Source: Linderina pennispora (taxonomy: Eukaryota > Kickxellomycota > Kickxellomycetes > Kickxellales > Kickxellaceae). Taken from it: a stretch of 23,672 nucleotides of DNA. The notes beneath the pieces are model-generated. The model did no database searches. It was given only the letters and a program-made list of their open reading frames with translations, and was not told where the DNA came from. The position numbers and the translations under genes are program-made. Below are positions 1 through 9,035 of the stretch, in pieces (positions within the stretch are counted from its first letter, which is position 1; every line of letters starts with the position of its first letter). Location of the stretch: contig NW_024468408.1 of assembly GCF_002104995.1 (NCBI RefSeq), forward strand, positions 1-23,672, in the 5' to 3' direction.

Positions 1-868
1 CCTGGGGTCACAGTCTATTTTGCTTCCACGCCGACCACAGCAGATTGCACCATCTGCATGTGTGATGTAGCACTTGCTTCACCTATCCCTTCCTACACTT
101 TTTTTTTGTTAATCGATAACAGCACCACGCAGCAAAACACGCAGCAAAACAAAGCCCACTACCACGAGGAAAATGATCAGCACATGCATTAATTTCGTCA
201 AGATGCTTTTCATTTTGCTTTTGCGTTCGCGTGCCTGGGACCGCGCTTATCGCATGTTGAGACTGCTTCCCGAGACTGGTCTGCCACGCATTCTCCTTTG
301 AACCCGAACTAGCAACCGCCATCTCATTCGGCTAGAATAGCCGCTCCCCTGAGGTTCCTCGCACGTTGATGGGCGGACGATCATGTCGTTTTTTGGGGGT
401 GCTAGCATTCAATCCAGTCCACTAGCGTGGAACGCGTTAAAAAAAGGAGCAATGCTATAATAAGCAGCTTCCCATCAACCTTTCCCTTCAAGGGAACCAC
501 ATGCACTAAGGGGGCAGAGGGTAGCTGTTGCACTAACGCCAGGCTTGCTTCATGTGCACTCTCGCTGGCTGATTTTTTTGGCCGGTCAAAAATTTTCTGC
601 ATCCCCCAAAAACATGCCTTTTTGCTAATGTCGCCATACCCGTGTGGGATAAAAGGCAGCAGAGAGCACACTGGAAACGCATGTTCCACGCATTTCTGCA
701 AACTCCTCCTTCCCCTTCTTCACTTTTTCTTTTGCTTTCTGCCTCTTTTCTAGGCTTTTGCACGAGCTACTTGTTTCGTCATTGGCAATACCCTTCACCA
801 TCTCCTTTCCTTGTCCATTATTCCATACCGCAGTCCTCACAAAAAAGAATCATCGTTTTACTTCAGAA
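1..868. other. Upstream region without a convincing gene
   Basis: Short reading frames occur on both strands but none shows a recognisable domain, signal peptide or steady coding-like codon use. The right part (about 690-860) is rich in C and T on the + strand, like the leaders before several other genes in this window. It probably serves as promoter and 5' leader of the glycosyltransferase gene to the right. Confidence 0.5.
648..657 (+). promoter_or_regulatory. Possible TATA-like element of the glycosyltransferase gene
   Basis: GATAAAAGGC lies about 215 bases before the candidate ATG at 869 and is followed by a long pyrimidine-rich stretch. The spacing is longer than for the clearer TATA boxes at 12194 and 15960, so this is a weak assignment. 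Confidence 0.3.
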
Positions 869-1879
869 ATGTGCAGTATTTTAGCCACCAAGCGCAAGGC
901 GGCATTGATTGTCGCTGGTCTCGTAATTCTCGCGCCTGTATCTTGTCCATAACACCGTACAAGATGCAGTGAAGTTCCGTGCTGAGGCTGAGCAGCGTCT
1001 CCACACCGCCCACACCAAGCCTGCACCAGGGAGCTCGGCGGCGAGATGCCCAAGGACCAGCCGGCGCCAGCAACAGGCCGCAAACTCGGCTTCGAGCACA
1101 TCTACGTGATCAACGCCGAACACCGCACAGATCGCAAAAAGACAATGGCCCGGCTAATGCGCTACATGGACATTGATTTTGAGTTCTTCCGCGCAACAAA
1201 CAAGACCGAAATCGACCACCCGGAGCGGCGGGTTTTTGGCCCTGGTGACGAGAAGTGGCCGCAGGTGCCGCCACAGCACCACATCCGGTCATTGGAGCTG
1301 GCGTGCATGCGCAGTCATATGAATGCCCTGAACGATGCCGTCATCCACAACTACAAGACTGCGCTATTGCTTGAAGACGACATTGACATGGAATCCGATA
1401 TTAAGCAGCGCCTGGGCGAGCTGCTGCCGGCCATGCCTGGCAAGTGGGATGTGCTGTACATTGGCCATTGCACAAGGGAGGCGTTTGACAAGACCGAGTA
1501 TCATCCGCATTTGTTCCGTGCCCGCCGGCCGTCGTGTACTCACGCGTATGCAGTCACGCTTGAGGGTGCAAAGCGTCTGCTGACGCTGCTCCAAGAGCAG
1601 TGGCCGAACCCCAAAGGCCCGTACGATGTTACGCTGATTGATCTTATCAGGGGGAAGAAAATCGAGGCTCTCAGTGTCGAACCACCCTATATCATCCAGG
1701 TCCGCGATAATGTCGCCCCGGGTGATGTCGCACCTGACACGAAGATCCCGAAGCAGTGGCTCGACCACTCAGCACTATACGAGCTTGGACTGCGCCCGTA
1801 CGTTTACGGCTCGATTAAAAATAGCACCCTCTGCCCCGCACTCGTATTCCCATCCCAGAGCGGAAACCCCAATGACTGA
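869..1879 (+). CDS. Family 25 glycosyltransferase, probable type II membrane protein; N-terminus split over frames
   Basis: The open frame from ATG 1046 gives 277 residues with the family 25 pattern: FEHIYVINAEHRTDRK (residues 16-31) for the nucleotide-sugar fold, an acidic ALLLEDDID (106-114) as probable metal/donor site, and THAYAVTLEGAKRLL (165-179) near the C-terminus. Such enzymes transfer hexoses in the secretory pathway or at the surface; donor and acceptor cannot be read here. ATG 1046 gives no anchor. Upstream, ATG 869 in the same frame starts MCSILATKRKAALIVAGLVIL, a basic flank plus hydrophobic helix, but meets stops at 950 and 989. Between them (about 936-1043) another frame reads like a stalk (HNTVQDAVKFRAEAEQRL). 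Either single bases are missing, or an intron from GT 923 or 938 to AG 1033 or 1045 (all four lengths divisible by three) joins anchor and enzyme. The family call is firm; the first 60 codons are not. Confidence 0.82.
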
Positions 1880-2983
1880 GTCACGCCATTACAAATCACA
1901 AATCTCCAGCAGCTTGTAGAAGCCGGGTTTGTTGCTAAAGGAAAGGAGCTTTAGCTGCCATATTTGTCTTAAAGAGTATTTATTGTTAATATTATCTTCC
2001 ACCGATCCTGTTTATGTGCTAGAAAGAACATTCGCACAAAGACATTTTGGCAGATCGGAGGAGGTGAGTGCCCTAGCTGCAAGGTGTGGATCAATGTTTC
2101 AAGGTGTAAAGAATCACCCATGCATGCGTCCTTGTGTTTTGGAAGGCTTATTTCACCTCAGCTTCATATAAAATGTTTTTGACGATGATTACCAATCGCT
2201 GATTTTCGCTGATTTAAATAACCCAAGGATAGAAGCACATTAACTGCCAGGTGAATTCGAGTGACAGTTGTTTAAGGCATCAATGATGATATCTTGGCAG
2301 AGGAGTACAGGAATGCGTAAAAGAAGTATTGGCTGTTGCCTGAGGCAAAAACACATTACGCAAGTTTAAAAAATCACTTGCTTATTCACCTAAAATGGCT
2401 AGCGATATTGTACAGTTTAAGCAGCTGACAAAGTGCAGCAACACATAGCCAGTATATACACTGCACCAGGTGTCTGTTGAAATTGACATCGTTTCGCTTC
2501 ACAGTTCATCTAACACACGCGACGCTGGATCATGTACGATACTATCAGTGTTGTCAAATCTGTAACTTTCCAACAATCAGAGAACCACGCTTGTTTCCAA
2601 AGATCACCACCTTTCTGAACTCTGTTTTACGCCAAACAAAGAGCAGATTAGCTATCGCTAAGCACGAAAGTGAATGCTCCTTATCTTCACCACCTTTCAG
2701 TTATTTGCCATGGGTTTCAGTGGATGACTAGTGGAATTATCGGTTCATAATAAAAGGCGCTGGTATCCCAGAGGTTTTGCCTACATACACAGCTGGCGAC
2801 ATAGCACCTGAAGAACACAAATGATGGACTGTCGATTCGTTATTGAGTCTTTAGAAAGAAATATACTGATGATGAAAAGTAAGGAATACTCCAAAAGCCT
2901 AGTTGCTGTCGGTACTCAAACGAGTAGCAAGCTCAACGAAATGCTTGACTCTCATGAGGTCTGAGCGCGATATGACAATATCA
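1880..2983. other. AT-rich intergenic stretch, no gene seen
   Basis: About 1.1 kb between the glycosyltransferase stop and the F-box gene stop. Frames of 80-84 codons at 1929-2171 and 2477-2731 have no family features and lie in AT-rich sequence with dispersed stops. The stretch should hold the 3' ends of both convergent neighbours. I see no repeat, tRNA or terminal inverted repeats. Confidence 0.5.
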
Positions 2984-4573
2984 TTACAGGAAAATGAGCG
3001 AAAAGTGCGGACTGTTGGGCACCGTAACGCTAGACTGATTGTCCAGCCGTGCAGACTGTACATGTCCTTCACACTCGCTGGGAAAGATGGTAATACTTTG
3101 CAGAGTCTTAGAGATGGGAGAACCAGGTAGAGCTGCACTGCTAGCACTGGTCATAGCCCGGCAAATGTGGCCAATGAGATTGACGGCGTCGTTTTTTGTC
3201 AAGCCCACCTGCACCAGAGATTTGACCATGTCTGGTAGATCTGCTGTGTCCCCCAAAGCAGCATTTCTGCGACAAGTCACTGAAAGCTCGCGAAGGAATG
3301 GCAGTGAGCCAATCAAGTGAAGAACTTGCTCAGAAGTACATTTCACTCCAGGGATCTTCAGAGAACGGAGGGTTGGGGCGAAGCTATCGATATGTGGCTG
3401 AAGAACGGCGTAGTCAAAATAAACACTGTTGCTGACCTCGATCACTGGTGTCCGGTGGAAAGCACGGAGTACGCGAGAAGCACGATCCTCAGTAACTGTG
3501 CCAGATGTAATAGATGAATCCGCGAGTCTCACAACTTCTAGTGCCTTAAATCGCCCTTTGTCCATTAGATTTACATGGCTGAAAAGGTCGACCGTATTGT
3601 TCCATACATGCAAATCCAAGAATATAAGCGAATCCTCTGATCCACGCAGTGGGGTATCGTCTGAGAATGGATAACGCCCATGGATAGCCAACGATCTCAA
3701 TGCTGGGAATGGCACCCCGTCAATTGACGGGCGTGCTGTCATACGAAAGAACCCTTCAGCAGTCTTTAGGCGAAGATCATGGAGTTTGGGATACACAACC
3801 ACTGAGCCATCGCTGTTAGTCACAACGCGTCTGATCAGGACGGATGCACTCAGATCAAGGTGCAGTCTTTGCAGAGACTGCGAGTTTCGACGAATAAGTA
3901 AGAAGACTTTATTCATCCAACCAGACATACTGGTGGTCAAGCTCTGCAGCGGGGGTGAGTTTTGAGGGAGCGGTAGAGCCTCATCCAAAAGGTATCCCGT
4001 GGTTGCGATTGCAGACCTTCCGGTCAATAGACGCTGTATGAGATTGACTAAATATGGAGGAAGAGGTTCACGTGACGTATGGACATCGGGCTTCACTTCA
4101 ATGTGTGTAATGGATGGAAATATGCGGAATAGCTCATCAATGAATTTATCAGAACGTAGTTTGGCCAATGGGGCCTTCACTCTATAAGAACTTCCACCAA
4201 GGTTTAAACTGAGATTTGAAACGTTCGAGAATGTGAGGTCGCATGGTATGAGCTGCTTTAACTGGGCTACTGCTGAGCCATTAAATATACGCGCAGTTTT
4301 AAATCCTAAGGTGACCTCTTTAATTCTATCATAGACACCAAGGGTATGAGCCCAGTTAAGCGACGGCTGGGTATTGGTGCCTACATAAACACAACGGAAT
4401 ATATGGCCGAGGGAAGTCTGTCTCCATGACTGGCAAACATGAGACACTGGCATTAGGGTCGCATATGCCGGTTTCAGACCATGCTGGCCAACACGTATGG
4501 ATTTTCCGGGCTTAAGGTAATAAATAATACGGTCCAAAATAATAATAGGAGGGCGTTGTGCAATAGACTCCAT
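2984..4573 (-). CDS. F-box/leucine-rich-repeat-like protein (first of two paralogues)
   Basis: This is a 529-residue uninterrupted frame starting at ATG 4573. The N-terminus (PIIILDRIIYYL, then MPVSHVCQSWRQTSLGHIFRCVYV at about residues 42-65) resembles a degenerate F-box: a hydrophobic helix followed by a V-C-x-x-W signature. The rest is a leucine-rich series of LxxLxL segments, as in substrate-receptor subunits of SCF ubiquitin ligases. It shares with the gene at 6913-8715 a core of the form DG-x-VVY-x-(K/R)L, then FPxL and (Y/F)PFxxD, so the two are paralogues. Binding to Skp1 and the substrate are inferred only. Base composition is visibly lower in GC than the housekeeping genes further right, which fits a fast-evolving expanded family. 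No intron is needed. Confidence 0.75.
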   Translation of the reverse strand: MESIAQRPPIIILDRIIYYLKPGKSIRVGQHGLKPAYATLMPVSHVCQSWRQTSLGHIFRCVYVGTNTQPSLNWAHTLGVYDRIKEVTLGFKTARIFNGSAVAQLKQLIPCDLTFSNVSNLSLNLGGSSYRVKAPLAKLRSDKFIDELFRIFPSITHIEVKPDVHTSREPLPPYLVNLIQRLLTGRSAIATTGYLLDEALPLPQNSPPLQSLTTSMSGWMNKVFLLIRRNSQSLQRLHLDLSASVLIRRVVTNSDGSVVVYPKLHDLRLKTAEGFFRMTARPSIDGVPFPALRSLAIHGRYPFSDDTPLRGSEDSLIFLDLHVWNNTVDLFSHVNLMDKGRFKALEVVRLADSSITSGTVTEDRASRVLRAFHRTPVIEVSNSVYFDYAVLQPHIDSFAPTLRSLKIPGVKCTSEQVLHLIGSLPFLRELSVTCRRNAALGDTADLPDMVKSLVQVGLTKNDAVNLIGHICRAMTSASSAALPGSPISKTLQSITIFPSECEGHVQSARLDNQSSVTVPNSPHFSLIFL

Positions 4574-5750
4574 TGCAGGAAAATGAAGAAATGAAGGTTG
4601 AAAAGAAAAAGTGGGAGCTTGAATAAACCAATATGCTTGAGGTGAGACACAGGAGATGTTGGAAGAAAGGCGACTAGAGCAGAAGAAAAGTGGTGTCGGG
4701 AGGAGGAGTCCAGATAGTTTGCCAGACTCAACGGGCTTATAAACACACTCGTTGGTGGCATTAGGAACAGGTGCATTCCTAAGTTGTCATCTTCGGCAGC
4801 AGCTCTAGCATGCTGCTTTTGCCAGTTCCTGGCCTGGCTGCGTATGGTTTAGTATCTGGCCATCTTCGAGAGCGTGAGTGTGAGGGTGAGTGAGAAAGCC
4901 TCTTGTTTCAAATCCACATGGTGAGCTGCGTACCCCCTGTTGGGGCACAGTCATGGCAAACAATGGCCATCATACTTTTTATCAGAGCCAAATATATTGC
5001 TAAAACCACCTACATTCCAAGTTTGTAAACATTTTGCTGCAGCATATATTGCCGCGCGATGTGCTGCCATTGTTCAAGGCAGCTCCTAAATATATTTTTA
5101 GGTTTTCCTCATCGGCGCAGATTCTTGTCATGAGCCGCCTACAGTGGAACTTTGGCCCCGCGAGAGTGAGGAGAAACAGGGGGAAGAAAACCCACTCCTG
5201 ACTCATAAAAGCAGGCCAGATTTCGCCCTCTCCAAAACTCTTTCTCCTCGTCCTGCAAATAAAATCTCACTACATGTAATTCTCCCTCTATTCGCATATT
5301 TGCATACCCTCTCTTTCGTGGTATTCACCTGTTGCATCAGTCGTGCAAACCCACCAACTATTCTTCTCACAATACTGCTGCTCCACCACTCGCTGTCCCG
5401 TACCACTCTCTGAACAGGCAAGTACTCGATCACAACTGCTTGCTTCGTATTCTGCGCTAACCATTTTTATCGTCGTTTTCTGCTAACACACGCTTGTCAA
5501 TATAATGGAGCTTTGTTTATTGCTTTTGCTCCACTTGTAATTCGCAACACCGCTACACATTTGCACATCATGTTTTGGACCTGCCCTTGCAGGTTTCTGG
5601 TCGCTGTTCGATCTCTCCTCTCTCTTGCCTTTGTCTTCACTCTGACTCGCAAGTCTGTTCTAGTCGATATGTGGTGTTTGAACCGATCCGGCTTTCCATG
5701 CTCATACACTCACCCACGAAGGTATTGCTTCGTGCTATCCGGTACTGGGT
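4574..5750. other. Intergenic region with two promoter-like parts
   Basis: The left part (4574-4790) is the leader and promoter side of the F-box gene read leftward; a TTATAAA-type site sits near 4738. The right part carries ACTCATAAAA at 5201-5210, then a long C/T-rich stretch (about 5220-5500). That is the promoter-plus-leader pattern of other genes in this window and suggests a rightward transcript starting near 5235. No clear gene lies before 5751. A mini-exon at 5505-5536 with donor GTAATT and acceptor TTGCAG (intron 5537-5592) is formally possible but leads to an unrecognised frame ending at 5791. Confidence 0.4.
5201..5210 (+). promoter_or_regulatory. TATA-like element of a putative rightward transcript
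   Basis: ACTCATAAAA is followed within 20 bases by a pyrimidine-rich stretch, like the leader context at 16020-16075. Its target would be the orphan frame at 5751-6140 or the spliced short frame that begins at 5505. Confidence 0.35.
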
Positions 5751-6140
5751 ATGGGGGACTGCCGCCAGGAGGCGGTCCGGGAAGGTGGTGATGGTTGGGA
5801 TTTCATCAGGCCCGGTTCAGGAATGTGCTGTGCGATACACGGAATAATAGCCGTAGTGCAGGAGTTGCATGAGTTTGGTAGGTCTGGTAAGTCATTCATT
5901 TTCGCCCAGCTGAACTTTCTAGTGGGCCAGTACTGCATTTGGAATATTGAAGGCGAACCAGGGACTGAGAGGCAGTGGCGACTAGAGATCTGCAAGCGCT
6001 GGTGCAAAATATGCTGTACAATTTTTGGCGAAAATGGTGTTACTCCTTCGACCCAAGACATACGTAGACACTCCAAGAGCCTATTCAAGACAGCAGACGG
6101 TTTCTGGCAGCACTATCCTGCGTATGGACTAGAGGAATAG
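5751..6140 (+). CDS. Orphan ORF of 129 residues, function unknown
   Basis: ATG 5751 opens 129 codons to TAG 6138-6140. I do not recognise the family. The C-terminal half looks protein-like: aromatic- and cysteine-containing helices (ICKRWCKICC near residues 81-90), then a charged stretch ending HYPAYGLEE. There is no signal peptide or membrane segment. The start may not be real, because a promoter-like element and pyrimidine leader lie 500 bases upstream and an intron could join earlier sequence. It stands alone between two leftward F-box genes. It could be a small lineage-specific gene or a remnant. Confidence 0.35.
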   Translation: MGDCRQEAVREGGDGWDFIRPGSGMCCAIHGIIAVVQELHEFGRSGKSFIFAQLNFLVGQYCIWNIEGEPGTERQWRLEICKRWCKICCTIFGENGVTPSTQDIRRHSKSLFKTADGFWQHYPAYGLEE

Positions 6141-6912
6141 CGAGGTTCAGTACGTTAGTCTCTGAAGGTGTAGTTTTCGAATAATCTGTAATCGGATATA
6201 TTGCACAATTTTCAATGGACATGGCGAGACACAGATAATAAGTATGCCATATACACTTCAAACACGTGGTGAACTGCATGGAAGTGTTTCATAAAACTAC
6301 ATGGTAGCCTAAGATGTCCAGCACTTGACAGTGGAGGATGCCCTTTATACACCAGATTTGGGTCTGAACTAGTTCTCTATTGGACAAAGTGATTCCTTTT
6401 CCGCATGACGCTTACAGAACTCACTGTGCGTAGACATTATCTAGCTGCAAAATCACATGAGAGGGTAGTAAGTGAAATGACTCATGGTGCCGAGAAATTA
6501 CATGGCCGCTTTTTGATAGCCATTCACCGCAATGCGAGACACTGCCACAATCAACGCTGCCGGCATTTGAATATAGCATAGAGAGACACAGTGGATCTGG
6601 GCTGTCGTATTGACAACAGTTAATATCGCTGTACAAGTGTTTCGATACTGCCTTGAATCAGCAGTGCCAGATTTGGCGATTTCCAGGTCGGATAAGCACA
6701 TTCGTTACATTGGCTCCTTCTCCAGTTGGTATAGGCAGACGATGACTCAGGAGGGCTGAGTATCAACATCTTGCGTGGCTGAAAGAGGCAAGTAATCTGA
6801 TATAGCTGATAAAAAGATCCTCGTTCTGCAGCCCACTTGAAGTTGACCTTTCGAAGCCATATATCATTTGCTTAACAACTGATACGAGTAGCTACCATCA
6901 AGGTCCAAAGTG
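6141..6912. other. Intergenic stretch, nothing recognised
   Basis: About 0.77 kb of mixed sequence with frames below 75 codons on both strands and no domain signature. It lies downstream of the second F-box gene and should include its 3' untranslated region. A degraded paralogue cannot be excluded by eye. Confidence 0.45.
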
Positions 6913-8715
6913 CTATGCTGCGCTGCGTGGTACTTGTAGACTGGTGATCAAGTCATTGAATGACTTGAACCTGATGAGACCTGGTTGCGTGATACCGTAT
7001 CGTCCAAGCTGTTCGTAAAAGTACAAGTGCTGTATACTAGAGCAGAGAGCAGACAGTATCACAACCATCCGACAGGCCGACAGCTGGTCAAGTGGCCTGC
7101 GCGAGTCGACTCCCAACACTTGAAGTGTTTCAGAGAGAGGATAATATTTCTTGTATAGGTCGTCCAGAATGTCGAGATCAGCGCATATTGGGTCAACATG
7201 ACTGAGCAGAACCATCGTATATGTATCGACATAGTCGGCTGTCTGTTCACCAGTCTCGTCATCATCGCCTTGGTCGTCATCCGATTCGCTGGTGTAGTCG
7301 CAACCACCCATGCACCGGTCATGCGTACGATCCCTGCCCCGCAGAGAATCGGTTGGCTGGCATGTAAATCTCAAGCGTTGGATAAATGGGAGCTTCTGTA
7401 TAAGCATGATTGCATCTTCTAATGCACAGAGCATGCTAGGAAGTTCAAGCACACGCAGAGTGCTGGCCATGTTGCTAACAGGTGTCATTAAATGAGAAAA
7501 ATTGGTATACCCACTGCCGCTGTATGTCAGAATTGTGGCATTCTTGCCGATACGGAATGCCAGATCAGCCACTAAATTGCATGATATGTCATCAGCACTA
7601 CTTGTGTTGGAGAGGTGAAGGCAGTCGATAGACGCAAAGTGCCAGCTATTATGAAGGAGGATATCTTCTAGAACCGCAAGCGTAGCCCGATCAACAGCGA
7701 TATTCAGCATTCGAAGAGTTTTGCTGTTGCCGTTAAACATTATATCGCTTTCGAATGGAAAAGCAGATATGCAGGTCAACGTCTCCAGTAGCGGAAACTG
7801 AGGCATTCCAAAGTGCTCAGAGCGGCTGCTTAGCTTTTGCTTGGAGAGCGAAGCGAGTTTAAAGTGCCTGAGCCGATTATAAACGACTGGGTCCCCATTA
7901 TGATCGAAGAGTATGCTGTGGAGCTCTCCAGATAACGAGTAGCCAATTTCCACATACTCCAAGGTGGATGAACTGCGAGATATGAGCTGAGCACAGTGGG
8001 ATGGCGAACTATAGCTACCAAAAGCCAATTTACGAAAGGGTATTTCGGGTGATAAGCATTTGCTAATATCACAGGGGCAGTGCTCAGCGAGAATCCCTGT
8101 CGCTCCCTGCACTAGTCCGCGAATGAGGCTGGTCACAAACGGGCTCGAAGAATACTCAGAGAAATAGCCCAGCCCCATGAAACAAACACTCTGGATACTA
8201 GGAAATAGACGGTGTACAATACTGCAGAATGTATCTGCATGCTCTGTAACCTCATATAGCTCCGGGTTGCCCCGGAACCAGACGCCAGTGAATGTGATAG
8301 AGAGCTCGGTAACGTGCGAAAATGAGATGCTGGAGTAGAAGTGCAGGTGGGAGGCTGCTAGATGGCGACCCTCTAACACATCAGCACATCTCAGCTGGAC
8401 CGTTACAGCTCTGACGTTATTCTCTGTTCCGAGCTGTGCTGCAGTGTGGAGCAGCCGTGGAGATTTGGATGCGAATTCATCGTATTGCAAGGTCCTGCTG
8501 CCCTTATCAAGGTCATTCCACAAGACATGGCTGTGCAATACAGTCAGAGCTGCCTCCTTCCACCACCGACACACACGTATTATTGACCACGACGACCGCC
8601 GATACATCTCCTTCTGGTATTTGAACACGTAGCAGCCAGTGTGGGGATACAGGCAGGCATATCGGACGATAGCTTCCAAGACAAGCGTCGGTAGATTCTG
8701 TGCAAGAGAGGCCAT
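6913..8715 (-). CDS. F-box/leucine-rich-repeat-like protein (second paralogue)
   Basis: The frame is open back to ATG 8775, but I choose ATG 8715 (600 residues). There the protein begins MASLAQNLPTLVLEAIVRYA, the usual F-box-like opening, while the 20 upstream residues are only hydrophobic (FFFTLTFYFL). The second F-box half, IIRVCRWWKEAALTVLHSHVLW, follows after a loop. Leucine-rich segments then continue to the end, interrupted by an acidic insert (SESDDDQGDDDETGEQ) in the C-terminal third. It shares the VVY-x-RL core, the FPLL block and PFESD with the gene at 2984-4573. Its probable role is substrate recognition in an SCF-type ligase, inferred from family. If ATG 8775 were used the product would gain a hydrophobic N-terminus, which is less likely. 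It is divergent from the Dsc1 gene, with 320 bases between start codons. Confidence 0.75.
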   Translation of the reverse strand: MASLAQNLPTLVLEAIVRYACLYPHTGCYVFKYQKEMYRRSSWSIIRVCRWWKEAALTVLHSHVLWNDLDKGSRTLQYDEFASKSPRLLHTAAQLGTENNVRAVTVQLRCADVLEGRHLAASHLHFYSSISFSHVTELSITFTGVWFRGNPELYEVTEHADTFCSIVHRLFPSIQSVCFMGLGYFSEYSSSPFVTSLIRGLVQGATGILAEHCPCDISKCLSPEIPFRKLAFGSYSSPSHCAQLISRSSSTLEYVEIGYSLSGELHSILFDHNGDPVVYNRLRHFKLASLSKQKLSSRSEHFGMPQFPLLETLTCISAFPFESDIMFNGNSKTLRMLNIAVDRATLAVLEDILLHNSWHFASIDCLHLSNTSSADDISCNLVADLAFRIGKNATILTYSGSGYTNFSHLMTPVSNMASTLRVLELPSMLCALEDAIMLIQKLPFIQRLRFTCQPTDSLRGRDRTHDRCMGGCDYTSESDDDQGDDDETGEQTADYVDTYTMVLLSHVDPICADLDILDDLYKKYYPLSETLQVLGVDSRRPLDQLSACRMVVILSALCSSIQHLYFYEQLGRYGITQPGLIRFKSFNDLITSLQVPRSAA

Positions 8716-9035
8716 GAGAAAATAGAATGTGAGAGTAAAGAAGAAAAGCAATGAAGGTGCGTGGAATGTATGCATATGTTTTTGTGGGCTAGGATGCGTC
8801 TGCTAACATATGGAGTCAGCTGCGGTTTGCACGAGTGAATCATTACTGAAAAGGCATGCAGTTGCGGATTCCGCCGCTATGACCACCACACATCTGGGGC
8901 TCGCATAATTGATGACACCCTATTCCCAAAACGCGCTGATTTATTGGTAAACCTATTTCTGTTGCTTTGGCAGTGCTTTCACCTCGGCTACTTTGTGTAC
9001 ATTAGCCTATCCAATTATCCACATACACATTTACA
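8716..9035. promoter_or_regulatory. Divergent promoter region between F-box gene 2 and Dsc1-like gene
   Basis: Start codons at 8715 (-) and 9036 (+) are 320 bases apart, so both promoters must share this interval. No strong TATA box is visible; CCAAT occurs at 9010-9014, 26 bases before the right-hand start. Part of the left end can be read as an extended F-box N-terminus from ATG 8775. Confidence 0.5.

Noticed and set aside
4840-4935. tRNA-like sequence (TATGGTTTAGTATCTGG followed by TTTCAAATCC)
   Set aside because: It looks like A and B boxes, but no acceptor stem or proper T-arm can be paired.
8716-8775. Extended N-terminus of the second F-box protein
   Set aside because: The 20 extra residues are a run of Phe/Leu with no match in the paralogue. 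The F-box-like opening starts at ATG 8715.
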